Below, piece after piece: positions 28,141 to 38,391 of a stretch of DNA of 64,000 bases. How positions within the stretch are numbered: position 1 is the first letter of the stretch; each line of letters starts with the position of its first letter. The DNA comes from Streptomyces sp. R44 (GTDB lineage Bacteria; Actinomycetota; Actinomycetes; Streptomycetales; Streptomycetaceae): the NCBI RefSeq assembly GCF_041053105.1, contig NZ_CP163444.1, positions 7,224,501-7,288,500 on the forward strand, read 5' to 3'. A program made the position numbers and the translations under genes. The notes under the pieces are model-generated. The model searched no databases, was not told the DNA's origin, and saw only the letters and a list, made by a program, of their open reading frames with translations.

Positions 28141-29214
28141 TCAGACCCAGTTGACCTCCGCCTTCGCGAGCAGCGGGTCGTCCACCAGCTCCCACAGCGG
28201 GACGGCGAAGTTGCCCGTGCGGTAGCGGCCGCCGAAGTGCAGCCCGAGGACCCGGTGGTCGGTGAGGTCGAACACCGGCGAGCCGCTGTTGCCGCCGAGC
28301 GTCGAGCAGTCGTGCTTCATCACGAGACCGCCGGGGGTGAAGTCGGTCGCCGCGCCCGGCTGGAGCCGCTTCACGTTGTAGACGTCCATGAAGATCCGGC
28401 GCATCGACTCGGGCTCGTTGCGCCGGCCGTCCCAGGCCGGGTAGCCGATCACGTACACCTGGCGGCCGGGCAGGTCCGCCGGCCCGTCCGCCGCCACGGC
28501 GAGCGGCGTCGGCAGGCCGCCCTCCGCCGAGGGCTCGACGCGGAGCAGCGCCATGTCGACGTCCGGGTGGATGCCGATGACGTCGGTGATCTCGTACGGC
28601 ACCGAGGCCCCGGGCGGCTCGCCCTCGACGGGCAGCTCCTCCGCCGGGTCGACCCGCGCCGACATCCCGAACTCCAGGGACCAGCGCTCGCCCTCGAACC
28701 GGCTGAACTCCGCCGCCACGTGACGGTTCGTCATCACCGTGCGCGGACCGACCAGGAACGCCGTGCCGATCCAGTCCAGACTGGGATGCCCGGTGACCTC
28801 GACCCGGCCGACCCGCAGGATCGAGTCCCGGATCGCGGGCCGCTGCGGCTCCAGGACCGACCACTCGTCCCGCTGCGGCGCGAAGTCCTGGCGCTGGACC
28901 AGGATCGCCGGTCGGCCCTCCAGGAGGACGATCGCCTCCACACCGAAGGTCTCGTCCCCGTCGAGCTCGTCCTCCCGGTGCGCGGCCAGTTTCTCCAGAC
29001 CGGAGACCCCGGCCTCCAGGACGCGGGCCCGCTCCTCGCGGGCGAAGCGGGAGATCTCGGCCGCCGGCGCCACGTCGGCCGGGAGTTCGAGCGCGGACTC
29101 GGCGATCTCCGCCTCCAGTTCCGCGCGCACCCGCGCGGCGACCTCCTGCAGATCGTCGAAGATCCGCTCGGCGCCGGTCGCCACCGGCGACACGCTCCGT
29201 GGTCCGTTCGGCAT
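28141..29214 (-). CDS. Intracellular trypsin-like serine protease of the conflict-like locus
   Basis: 357 residues with no signal peptide. Residues 1-90 are helical and strongly charged (ARVRAELEAEIAESALEL, FAREERARVLEAGVSGLEKL), a likely adaptor or coiled-coil region. The protease domain spans about 130-345: catalytic His165 in MTNRHVA, Asp220 in HPDVDMALLRV, Ser310 in GGNSGSPVF. The start lies 6 nt downstream of the 1785-residue gene's stop, so the two form an operon. The same fold ends that larger protein. Probable role: an effector protease cleaving cellular or partner proteins after activation. Substrate unknown. Confidence 0.85.
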   Translation of the reverse strand: MPNGPRSVSPVATGAERIFDDLQEVAARVRAELEAEIAESALELPADVAPAAEISRFAREERARVLEAGVSGLEKLAAHREDELDGDETFGVEAIVLLEGRPAILVQRQDFAPQRDEWSVLEPQRPAIRDSILRVGRVEVTGHPSLDWIGTAFLVGPRTVMTNRHVAAEFSRFEGERWSLEFGMSARVDPAEELPVEGEPPGASVPYEITDVIGIHPDVDMALLRVEPSAEGGLPTPLAVAADGPADLPGRQVYVIGYPAWDGRRNEPESMRRIFMDVYNVKRLQPGAATDFTPGGLVMKHDCSTLGGNSGSPVFDLTDHRVLGLHFGGRYRTGNFAVPLWELVDDPLLAKAEVNWV

Positions 29215-29220
29215 GGTCGT

Positions 29221-32200
29221 TCACCTCGGCTTCGCGTTCGCTTCCCCCCGGGCCGGCCGCCCGGACTGGGCCGCCGTGATCTCCTCGTACAACTCCGGCC
29301 GGGACTCCCTGAGATGGGCCAGGATGCCGCTCATCTGGGTGCCCACGTTCACGAACTTCGTCCGGGCGCCCTGGAACTCGACCTCGTCCACCTTCCGCGT
29401 CCCCCGGTGCAGCCCCACGACCGTCCAGTCGTCGAGGCAGACCGGGGAGCCGGAGGAACCGCCCCGGGTGTCGGTGAAGTACAGGATGTCGTGCTCGTCC
29501 GCCCGGTAGACCAGGTTGTTCCGCAGCGCGACGCGCTTCGGCAGCCCGCCCGGGTGCTGGATGATGTTGACCGGGACCCGCTGCCGCTCCCGGACGAGCA
29601 GCGGCCGGGTGGCGACCCGGAGCGTGGGGCGCTCCTCCTGGCCGGCGGCGAGCCGCACGATCGCGTAGTCCAGCTCCGCGTCCCAGGCCGCCAGCTCGCC
29701 CGCCGTCGCCTCCGGCGCGGCCGCCGTGTCCTCGACGAAGTCGAAGCGGGAGCGCGACATGACCGCCTGGAGCCGCAGGTCCTCGTCGCTGACGTACGGC
29801 CGGACGCCCGACTCCCACGAACGGGCCATCACCACATGGTGGTTGGTGATCAGCAGTCCCGGGGCGATCATCCAGCCGGTGCCGCCGTGCGGGTACGAGG
29901 GCAGGAGCGGCGCGCCCGACTCGTACGGCGGGATCCGCAGCAGCGCCACGGACGAGCCGGCCCGGATGCCGCCGTGCAGGAACTCGTACGGCACGGTGTC
30001 GTCCTGGAGGACGATCTCCTCCTTCATCTCCCCGGGCATCATCTCCGCCGGGAGCTCCGCCTCGCCGGTGATCGCGCGGGCCACGGCGTCCAGGGCGCCC
30101 TGGAGGACGGCGCGCGGGCCCTGCTGGTGGGTCTGCTCGATCGCGTTGTGCAGCCAGATCTCCAGCGGCACCAGACCGTCGAGGAGCCGCTCGACCTGGT
30201 TCATCGCGTTGAGGTCGGCGTGCGCCTGCTCCAGCGGGTCGTCCAGCGGTTCGAGGGTGGCCGTGAAGTAGCCCGGGATGCCCCTGAGCAGGGCGGGGCG
30301 CAGGGCCCGGTCGGCGAGCCCCGCCTCCAGGGCGGCGTTGCGGACCCGGACCAGCTCCTCCTGCGGCAGGAACGGCACCTTGCGGAGCGCGGCCCCGGCG
30401 GCGTTCGGCGGCGGGCGCGTCCACAGGCCGGTGCGGGGTCCCTGCTCCGGGCCGTGTCCGACGGGGACGGTTCCCGGCGGGGCGGGTGCGTACGGGCCGG
30501 GTGCGTACGGGGCGGTGCCGCGCGGCGGCGGGCTCGCGTCCATCGCGGAGGCCACCCCGAGCAGCAGGTCCCCGCTGCCGTCCCGGAGCGTCAGCGCCTG
30601 CCGGGCCACGCTGTCCAGGGTGCCGCGCCGCCGTGCCTCCCGCAGGTCCCGCTCGATCTCCTCCAGGTCCGGACGGGCGGCACCGGAGGAGGGCTCCGCG
30701 CCGGCGGCGGACTCCAGGATGCGGGTCAGCGGCACGCGGAGGCCGGGCTCGTCGGTGAGCGTGGCGTCGATCCAGCGGGCCAGTTCGCCGACCACCGCGT
30801 CCTCGTCCGCCGGGAGCCCCACGAGCCGCAGCGTGTGCTCCAGGAGCCTCGGGTCCGCCCGGTACGCCGTGGCCGCCGCCGTACGCGCCAGGGAGGGCTG
30901 CCGGGCCAGGTCCGCGTCCGGCATTCCGCGCAGGGTCCGGGCGAGCCGCTTCTCCGTGGGCGCGGCGTCGCCGTCCGCGAGCGCCGCGAGCCGCGAGCGG
31001 GCGACCAGCACGCCCAGCGACTCGAAGCGCAGCCCGAGGCCCGCGGCGATCTCCTCGGCCTCCTGGAGGTCCCGGTCCGCCTCCGCGAACGCGCCCGAGT
31101 CCTGGGCCAGCCGCGCCGACAGCTGGAGCAGTTCGAGCTGGGTCTCCGCGCAGCCCGCCTCCTCCGCCCGGTCCACGGCCCGCTGGGCGCCCTCGCGTGC
31201 CTCCACTGTCCGCCCCGAGCGGGCGAGCGTCTCGGCGAGCAGCGCGTGCAGCCTGCTGCACGGCGTCCACGGCCGGCGCTCCTCAAGGCGCTGCGCGGCG
31301 GTCTCCACGTATCCCTGGGTGAGCAGGTCCTCGACCTCGCGCGCGGCGATCCGCTCCCAGTCCTCCTGGTCGGCCTCGGTCATGATCTGGTCGGGCACGT
31401 GCCCGCCGATCCGGCCGAGGAGGAACGCCGCCGAGCGGTGCGACATCTCGCGGTGCGTCGACCCGCCCAGGTAGGGAGCGGCGTCCGAATCCCAACGGGC
31501 CTCCACGGTACGGGGGTTCTCGCCGAGCCGGAGCCGGTGGTAGATCTCCTCGGCGCGCTCCCTGGGCCCCTCGCGGTCCGCGTAGTACGCGACGGCCCGC
31601 CGGTCCACGGCCCGCATCAGATCGGTCCGGGCGCTGTCCGAGAGGCGCAGCATGATGGCCCGCAGATCCGTCCGGTGCCGGATGGCCTCGGGCCCCGCCG
31701 ACTCCATGAGGTCGACCCGGGAGGTGAGCAGCCCGTAGAGCCGCCGGGCCTCGGCGGCGCTCGCGACGGTCAGCCCCGCGGGCCCGGCCAGGACCTCCCG
31801 GATCAGGTCGGGGGTGATGAAGCGGAGGGCCAGACCCGCCTGCACGAGGGCCCGGACGTCGTCCTCCGCGATGTGCTTGAGCAGTCGGTCGTACAGCGTG
31901 CCCTGGATCAGCATCTGGTCGACCTGCCGGTCGAAGTACCGGCGCCGGGACGGCAGTCCGCGCAGCAGCTCGCCGAGGGACGGCGAATCGGCGCCCAGGG
32001 CGACGGCCGTCCGGGCCGCGAGCTTGAGGCTCAGCGGATGACCGCCGATCCGGTCGACGAGGTCCTCCGCGAGCGGCTCGTCCACCACCCCGGAGGACAT
32101 CAGCAGGTCCACGGAGGCCTCGTGGTCCAGCTCGGTCAGCTCCATCGTGCGCGGGGTCAGGACCCGGGCCGGGTGGTCGATGGGGGCCCGCCCGGAGACG

Positions 32201-34578
32201 ACGAAGCGAAGGCGCGAGTAGGCCGCCCGCAGGGCCGTCCAGACGGCCCACATGCGGGCGATGACGGGCGAGCCCCGGTACTGGGCCTCCTCGAAGGAGT
32301 CGACCACCACGACCAGCGGCGGCGGCGATTCGCCCGGTGCCGGGCGGACCGCCTCGGCGACCAGGGACGCGACCCGGTGGGCGAGCTCCTGCTCGCGGGC
32401 GCTGGCCCGGGCGTGGAAGTCGGAGGAGTAGTCGCGGCCGAGCGTCGCCCGGGTGCCGGCCAGCTGGTACAGGTCGTCGAGCTCGTTGCGTTCGCCGCGC
32501 TGGAGCGCCGCCGTCCGCTCGCACTCGTCCGCCAGCTCCTCGAAGGCGGCGCGGTGGGCGGGGTGCTGGACGCCGAGCTGCCGGGCCATCTCCGCGAGCA
32601 CCGTGGCCGGTTCGTGGATGGAGAGCGTCGGGCGCGCGAAGTCGATGTAGGCGAAGGGGAACCCGGTGGGGCCAACGGCGGCGAGCGCGTCGACGAGGAA
32701 CTTGGCGAGCAGGGTGCTCTTGCCGATGCCGCCGACGCCGTGCAGCAGGACGGGCGGCTCCGCCGGCTCCTCGGGCAGCGCGACATAGGCGTGCAGGGAG
32801 TCGAGCTCGGTGATGCGTCCGTGGAACGTCCCCTGGACGAGCCGGCGCATCGGCTGGAGCAACCGGGCCCGCTCCAGGCGGTGCTGCACGTCGTCGACGT
32901 CGGGCAGTCCGGTCACGCCCCGGACGCGGCTCAGCCAGAGCGTGGCCTGGAGGGAGTCGGAGAGCACCTGGACCTCGTCGCGGGCGTTCGGACCGGGGCC
33001 CGGAGGCCCCGCACCCACCGGAGGCAGGTCCACCGGCGGCGGACCGGACCCCACCGGGGGCAGGCCGCCCGTCAGCAGGGCCAGTGCCATGCGCTCCGGC
33101 CCCGGGCCCTCGGGGCGCAGGCCGATGTTGGCGCGGAGGGCGCGCAGCGCGGCCTCCGGGCCGTCCAGGCCCGCCAGGGCCGCGTCCCGGATCTCGGGCT
33201 TGAGCGTCCACACGGTGGCCCCGGGGGCCGGCAGGGCCGTGCAGTCGTCGACGAGCTCAAGGACGGCCCGCCCGGTGGCCTGCTCCTCGCCCGGGAGCCG
33301 CAGCCGCGCGGGGTCGAACTCCTGGAGCAGGGACGCGGCCTCGCGGTAGGACCTGCGCAGATCGGGCAGCGCGGCGGCGGGGGCGGCGAGGCTGGTGCGC
33401 AGGGCGTCCCGCAGCACATGACCCGCCTCGCCCGGCGGCGGTGCCGTCGGAGGGAGCGCCCGGTGCAGCCGTACGACGTCCTCCACGGCCGTGCACAACC
33501 GGCGCATGTAACTCTCTTCGCCCTCCGGCGAGTCGACGGCCCGCAGCACCTCCGCCACGGCCGTCTCCGTGAGCTCACGGACGGCCGACTCACCCCCGTC
33601 CGGAGCCGTGTCGGTGAAGAACTCCCCGAAGAACTCCCGGAGATCGTTCTCGTCGGCGATGCGGGTCGTGTCGCGGCACTCGTTCTTCCGGATCTCGTAC
33701 GGGAGCTGCCGCATCGTCGTCGCGTAGCCGAGCAGCACCAGACGCGGAACGGTGTCGGCCCGCACCGGGGTGTGCTCGTAGATCGCCCGCGCCAGGACAC
33801 CGATGCAGTCCCACACGTCCGAGTGCGGATCGAGCCGGTCGCATTCGTCGATGACCAGCCAGAAGCGCTGCTCGGCGGCGGTGGCGCGGGCGACGATCCG
33901 ATGCGCGGCGTCCTCGAAGGAGGGCAGTGGATCGTTCAACCGTGTGGGATTCAGCGGGACCCGGTCGGCCTCCGGCCCCGCCACGAAGGCCGAGAGCCGC
34001 TCCATCAGGCGCGCCGCCGTGGACGTGCGGGAGAGCGTGACCCGGACCGGACGGAAGTCGCAGTGCTGGCCGAGGTGGCGGATCAGCTCGTACGTGTAGG
34101 ACCGCCCGCTGTCCGGGGGCCCGTCGACGACGAGGACCGTCTGCTCCGGGTCGGCCAGGAACTCCCGGAGCTTCCGGCGCAACTCGCGCCGGCCCAGGAA
34201 GACCTCCGTGCCGTGCTTCAGGAGCGTGCTGTCGAAAGGATCCCGCGGGGAGCGGCGCAGCTGCTCGTCGTCCCGCAGCCGGGTCAGCAGGTTCCGGGCC
34301 TCGGCGCCCTGCTCGAAGCCGCGCGGGTCGTCGATCGCGGCCAGCGCGTCGAGACCCGCGAGCACGGAGAGCAGCCGCCGCTGATGGGCGATGTCGCGGC
34401 GGGCCGCCTCGACGACGAGCAGGGCGTTCCGCTGAGGGTCCGGGGTGAGCGGCAGGTCCTCGACGAATCCGGCCGGCAGGCCCGCGCGGAGCAGCCGCGC
34501 CCGTGGTTCGGGGGAGTCGAGGAGGTGGTCCCGCACCCAGCTGGCGACGAGGCCCCACTCCGTCTCGGTGAGCGGCAT
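29221..34578 (-). CDS. Giant NTPase-TPR-trypsin signalling protein
   Basis: 1785 residues. Order: helical N-terminal domain resembling effector-associated/death-like modules (1-90); NTPase 1 with degenerate Walker A GPPDSGRS (153-160) and Walker B FWLVIDECDRLD (239-250); Pro-rich linker (505-535); NTPase 2 with Walker A HGVGGIGKST (613-622) and Walker B VVVVDSFEEA (756-765), STAND-like; helical TPR-type repeats (about 1080-1260); Pro/Gly linker (1345-1395); a second effector-associated-like helical domain (1396-1500); a trypsin-like protease (about 1525-1760) with His1581, Asp1637 and Ser1709 (GGSSGSPV). Everything points to a ligand-sensing switch that activates its own protease. No membrane segment. 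The trigger is unknown. Confidence 0.85.
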   Translation of the reverse strand: MPLTETEWGLVASWVRDHLLDSPEPRARLLRAGLPAGFVEDLPLTPDPQRNALLVVEAARRDIAHQRRLLSVLAGLDALAAIDDPRGFEQGAEARNLLTRLRDDEQLRRSPRDPFDSTLLKHGTEVFLGRRELRRKLREFLADPEQTVLVVDGPPDSGRSYTYELIRHLGQHCDFRPVRVTLSRTSTAARLMERLSAFVAGPEADRVPLNPTRLNDPLPSFEDAAHRIVARATAAEQRFWLVIDECDRLDPHSDVWDCIGVLARAIYEHTPVRADTVPRLVLLGYATTMRQLPYEIRKNECRDTTRIADENDLREFFGEFFTDTAPDGGESAVRELTETAVAEVLRAVDSPEGEESYMRRLCTAVEDVVRLHRALPPTAPPPGEAGHVLRDALRTSLAAPAAALPDLRRSYREAASLLQEFDPARLRLPGEEQATGRAVLELVDDCTALPAPGATVWTLKPEIRDAALAGLDGPEAALRALRANIGLRPEGPGPERMALALLTGGLPPVGSGPPPVDLPPVGAGPPGPGPNARDEVQVLSDSLQATLWLSRVRGVTGLPDVDDVQHRLERARLLQPMRRLVQGTFHGRITELDSLHAYVALPEEPAEPPVLLHGVGGIGKSTLLAKFLVDALAAVGPTGFPFAYIDFARPTLSIHEPATVLAEMARQLGVQHPAHRAAFEELADECERTAALQRGERNELDDLYQLAGTRATLGRDYSSDFHARASAREQELAHRVASLVAEAVRPAPGESPPPLVVVVDSFEEAQYRGSPVIARMWAVWTALRAAYSRLRFVVSGRAPIDHPARVLTPRTMELTELDHEASVDLLMSSGVVDEPLAEDLVDRIGGHPLSLKLAARTAVALGADSPSLGELLRGLPSRRRYFDRQVDQMLIQGTLYDRLLKHIAEDDVRALVQAGLALRFITPDLIREVLAGPAGLTVASAAEARRLYGLLTSRVDLMESAGPEAIRHRTDLRAIMLRLSDSARTDLMRAVDRRAVAYYADREGPRERAEEIYHRLRLGENPRTVEARWDSDAAPYLGGSTHREMSHRSAAFLLGRIGGHVPDQIMTEADQEDWERIAAREVEDLLTQGYVETAAQRLEERRPWTPCSRLHALLAETLARSGRTVEAREGAQRAVDRAEEAGCAETQLELLQLSARLAQDSGAFAEADRDLQEAEEIAAGLGLRFESLGVLVARSRLAALADGDAAPTEKRLARTLRGMPDADLARQPSLARTAAATAYRADPRLLEHTLRLVGLPADEDAVVGELARWIDATLTDEPGLRVPLTRILESAAGAEPSSGAARPDLEEIERDLREARRRGTLDSVARQALTLRDGSGDLLLGVASAMDASPPPRGTAPYAPGPYAPAPPGTVPVGHGPEQGPRTGLWTRPPPNAAGAALRKVPFLPQEELVRVRNAALEAGLADRALRPALLRGIPGYFTATLEPLDDPLEQAHADLNAMNQVERLLDGLVPLEIWLHNAIEQTHQQGPRAVLQGALDAVARAITGEAELPAEMMPGEMKEEIVLQDDTVPYEFLHGGIRAGSSVALLRIPPYESGAPLLPSYPHGGTGWMIAPGLLITNHHVVMARSWESGVRPYVSDEDLRLQAVMSRSRFDFVEDTAAAPEATAGELAAWDAELDYAIVRLAAGQEERPTLRVATRPLLVRERQRVPVNIIQHPGGLPKRVALRNNLVYRADEHDILYFTDTRGGSSGSPVCLDDWTVVGLHRGTRKVDEVEFQGARTKFVNVGTQMSGILAHLRESRPELYEEITAAQSGRPARGEANAKPR

Positions 34579-34747
34579 ACCGCACCTGCCCGGCGCTCTT
34601 CGCGCAGCGCCGGTCGCTCCGGCGCCGGACCTGACGAGATCAGTCGTGACCGGACGTCACCGGTCGAGGCCAGACGAACTGGCTGATCCCTCTCATCGTT
34701 TCACCGGCCGGGAACCGTCGCAATCGCTGCGCGGGGACCCGTCGGCG

Positions 34748-35641
34748 TCAGGGGTGGAGCACGATGTCCTCGTACGACTCCAGGCGCCGCCAGCGGTCCT
34801 CCGGCGCGCGCGTGGGCGGCATCACGTCCACGTCCGGCAGCGGTCCGAACTCCAGCTCGGTGATCTCCGCGACGTCCGAGACGGGCACCTGGTACGTGCG
34901 GAACGGGCCCAGCGGCGGCGGCGCCCCGGCCTTCGCCCCCGCCAGGGCCCGTTCCGCGTCACGGCTCAGGTCGGGGCTCTGGTCCAGGACGTACGCGGCG
35001 GCGGCGAGCGCCCCGTCCTGGACGAAGGCGGCCACCTTCCAGAACCGCAGCGGCACCTGCACCCCGCGGTACGGCGGATCGGAGTCCTGGAGCACCGGGC
35101 CCGTGAGCACGGTCAGCTTCCGGTCGTACTCGGCGGCGTGGTCGAGCAGATAGTTCTCCAGGCCCTGCCAGAGCTGTTTGCCCTGGTTGAAGACGTCCGC
35201 CTGGGGAGCGGCATTGGTGAAGTGGAAGGTGTCCGTATTGGCCAGGGACGCCACCGCCGAGGCGCCCCAGACCGGGTCGAGCCGGCGGACCAGATGACCC
35301 CGGTCGAGGCTGTTGTTCCGGTAGACGTCGTCGCCGGCCTGCTGCTCCTCCGGCAGCCGGGGGTCGTACTCCCAGACGTCCTCGCGGGGCACGTCCTCCA
35401 GGAGCTGCGCGCCCTCGATGCAGACCGCGGTGGAGGCCGCGAGCCGCCGGTCGGGCCGGAAGACCACGGTGAAGTGGGTGTACGGCAGGATCACCGTCTC
35501 GATCGTGTCCCGGACCGGGAGCGCGAGCGGGACGACGGGGCCGAGAAAGGCCTCGTCGTAGCCGGTGCGGCCGGTGAGGGAGGCCAGGCGCTCGGCGGCG
35601 GGCGCCCGGCCGGGAGGGAGCGGTACATCGGAAGGGTTCAT
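34748..35641 (-). CDS. NUC-family DNA/RNA non-specific endonuclease
   Basis: 297 residues beginning at ATG 35641; no ribosome site precedes it, so the transcript may be leaderless. The catalytic motif DRGH (113-116, His116 as general base) sits in NNSLDRGHLVRRLD. FTNAAPQADVFNQGKQLWQG (142-161) supplies the metal-binding Asn152 and the characteristic Trp and Glu. No signal peptide is seen, unlike secreted Serratia-type nucleases, so the enzyme would act inside the cell and needs control. It is 169 bp upstream of the giant NTPase gene on the same strand, and divergent from the caspase gene. Confidence 0.9.
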   Translation of the reverse strand: MNPSDVPLPPGRAPAAERLASLTGRTGYDEAFLGPVVPLALPVRDTIETVILPYTHFTVVFRPDRRLAASTAVCIEGAQLLEDVPREDVWEYDPRLPEEQQAGDDVYRNNSLDRGHLVRRLDPVWGASAVASLANTDTFHFTNAAPQADVFNQGKQLWQGLENYLLDHAAEYDRKLTVLTGPVLQDSDPPYRGVQVPLRFWKVAAFVQDGALAAAAYVLDQSPDLSRDAERALAGAKAGAPPPLGPFRTYQVPVSDVAEITELEFGPLPDVDVMPPTRAPEDRWRRLESYEDIVLHP

Positions 35642-35813
35642 ACGATGTAAGTACCGCGTGGAGAGGGTCGCGCTCGGCGTCGGACCGCAGGCCACTCGAT
35701 CAGCCGCCCCCGGCACCCCGCCCCGGGCAGCCGTCCCCGGCGTCCCCGCCGCCGTCCCCCGCCCCGGCATCCCCCGTCCCGGCATCCCTCCGCTCCGCAC
35801 GAGGAGGCACCCC
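35642..35813. promoter_or_regulatory. Divergent intergenic region between nuclease and caspase-like genes
   Basis: This 172-bp gap must hold promoters for both outward genes. Its caspase-proximal half is a C/G run of short degenerate repeats (CCCCGGCATCCC and relatives between 35700 and 35795). On the minus strand TACTTACAT lies just before the nuclease ATG and could be part of a -10 region for a leaderless transcript. No clean operator dyad was found. Confidence 0.35.
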
Positions 35814-36623
35814 ATGGCCACCGGACTCTCCCTGCACGTCGGACTGAACGCCGTCGACCCCGCCCGGTACGAGGGCTGGGACGGCACCCTGAACGCCTGC
35901 GAGAACGACGCCCACGACATGGCGCGGCTCGCCAGGACCGCCGGATTCGAGGCCACCACCCTGCTCACCCCGGACGGCACGGTCGCCAACATCACCTCCG
36001 TGCTCGGCGAAGCCGCCGCCCGCCTGGTCCCCGGCGACATCCTGCTCTTCACCTATTCGGGCCACGGCGGTCAGGTCCCCGACGTCACGGGCTCCGACGA
36101 CGAGCCGGACGCGCTCGACGAGACCCTCGTGTTCTACGACCGCCAGTTCCTCGACGACGAGGTCCAGGACGCCTTCCGCGCCTTCGCCGACGGCGTACGG
36201 ATCGTCGCCCTCTTCGACTGCTGCCACAGCGGCAGCAGCATCGAACTGCCCGGCGGCGCCGCGGAGGAGACCGCCGGCCGCTACATGCCGGAGCCGTGGC
36301 AGCGACGGCTCTACGAGCGCGACCGGCCCTACCTCGAAGACCTCCAGCGGAGCCTGGCGAAGGACGCCTCCGCCGACGGGACGGTCCCGGACGCACTCCT
36401 CGTCTCGGCCTGCCAGGACAACCAGGTCGCCGCCGACGGCGACGTCAACGGCGCCTTCACCGGGGCCCTGCTCCGGGTGTGGGACGAGGGCGCCTTCCGC
36501 GGCGACTACCGCACCTTCCACCGGGGCATCCAGCGCCTGCTGCCCCCCACCCAGAGCCCGAACCTCTTCCTGACCGGCACCCCGGCGCCGGACTTCCTGG
36601 CCCAGAAGCCGTTCACCGTCTGA
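35814..36623 (+). CDS. Caspase-like (C14, metacaspase-type) peptidase
   Basis: 269 residues from ATG 35814, with GAGGAGG 8 nt upstream. The caspase fold is shown by LSLHVGLNAVDP at the start, CENDAHDMARLA, the catalytic His84 in TYSGHGGQ, and the catalytic Cys137 in LFDCCHSGSS. The ending (SPNLFLTGTPAPDFL) is typical of bacterial metacaspases. It is a bare catalytic domain without prodomain or signal peptide, so it should be cytosolic and cleave after basic or acidic residues. Together with the neighbouring nuclease and trypsin-STAND genes it suggests a regulated death or immunity module. Confidence 0.92.
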   Translation: MATGLSLHVGLNAVDPARYEGWDGTLNACENDAHDMARLARTAGFEATTLLTPDGTVANITSVLGEAAARLVPGDILLFTYSGHGGQVPDVTGSDDEPDALDETLVFYDRQFLDDEVQDAFRAFADGVRIVALFDCCHSGSSIELPGGAAEETAGRYMPEPWQRRLYERDRPYLEDLQRSLAKDASADGTVPDALLVSACQDNQVAADGDVNGAFTGALLRVWDEGAFRGDYRTFHRGIQRLLPPTQSPNLFLTGTPAPDFLAQKPFTV

Positions 36624-36652
36624 GGCGGGCACCGGTCCCGGGAAAACAGAAA

Positions 36653-36679
36653 GGCAAGGAGGGACGACCTCTCCTTGCC
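36653..36679 (+). terminator. Terminator of the caspase-like gene
   Basis: Arms GGCAAGGAGGG (36653-36663) and CTCTCCTTGCC (36669-36679) pair over 11 bp with one G-T wobble and a 5-nt loop, 30 nt after the stop codon. Confidence 0.7.
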
Positions 36680-36700
36680 ACTCTCAAGATATAGCGCACA

Positions 36701-36723
36701 GGGGGCCTTGCGGCAAGGCCCCC
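36701..36723. promoter_or_regulatory. Rifamycin-associated element (RAE)-like palindrome
   Basis: A perfect dyad: 11-nt arms GGGGGCCTTGC and GCAAGGCCCCC around a single G. It matches, as I remember it, the RAE consensus (GGGG..TTGCGGCAAGGCCCC) found upstream of rifamycin-inactivating and helR-type genes in actinomycetes. TATAGC (36690-36695) lies just upstream and may be the -10. The element is 58 nt before the monooxygenase start and should confer rifamycin-inducible expression. Confidence 0.8.
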
Positions 36724-36757
36724 TTCGTCCTGCAGAATCACCGCTCGAAGCTTTTGA

Positions 36758-38209
<1,452 letters not shown>

Positions 38210-38224
38210 GGCACACCACGGTGT

Positions 38225-38267
38225 CCCGAAGGGCGGGGTCCGGTCTTCCCGGACCCCGCCCTTCGGG
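38225..38267 (+). terminator. Terminator of rox
   Basis: Perfect 18-bp stem (38225-38242 with 38250-38267) and a 7-nt loop, 15 nt after the stop. It also separates rox from the convergent LuxR gene. Confidence 0.8.
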
Positions 38268-38391
38268 CGCTCCGGCGCGGGCCTGTCGTGGCTCGGGCTC
38301 GGGGTGGTGGCGGGGTGTCGGGGTCCGGCCGGCCGGGCCGGTCGTGCGGGTGCCGGGCCGCCGGACGGCGGGTGCGGCGTACACCGTGGAC

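Noticed and set aside
28033..34686. A 2217-codon open frame opposite the protease and NTPase genes
   Set aside because: The minus-strand frame encodes clear domains with catalytic motifs; the plus-strand product is compositionally repetitive and matches nothing.
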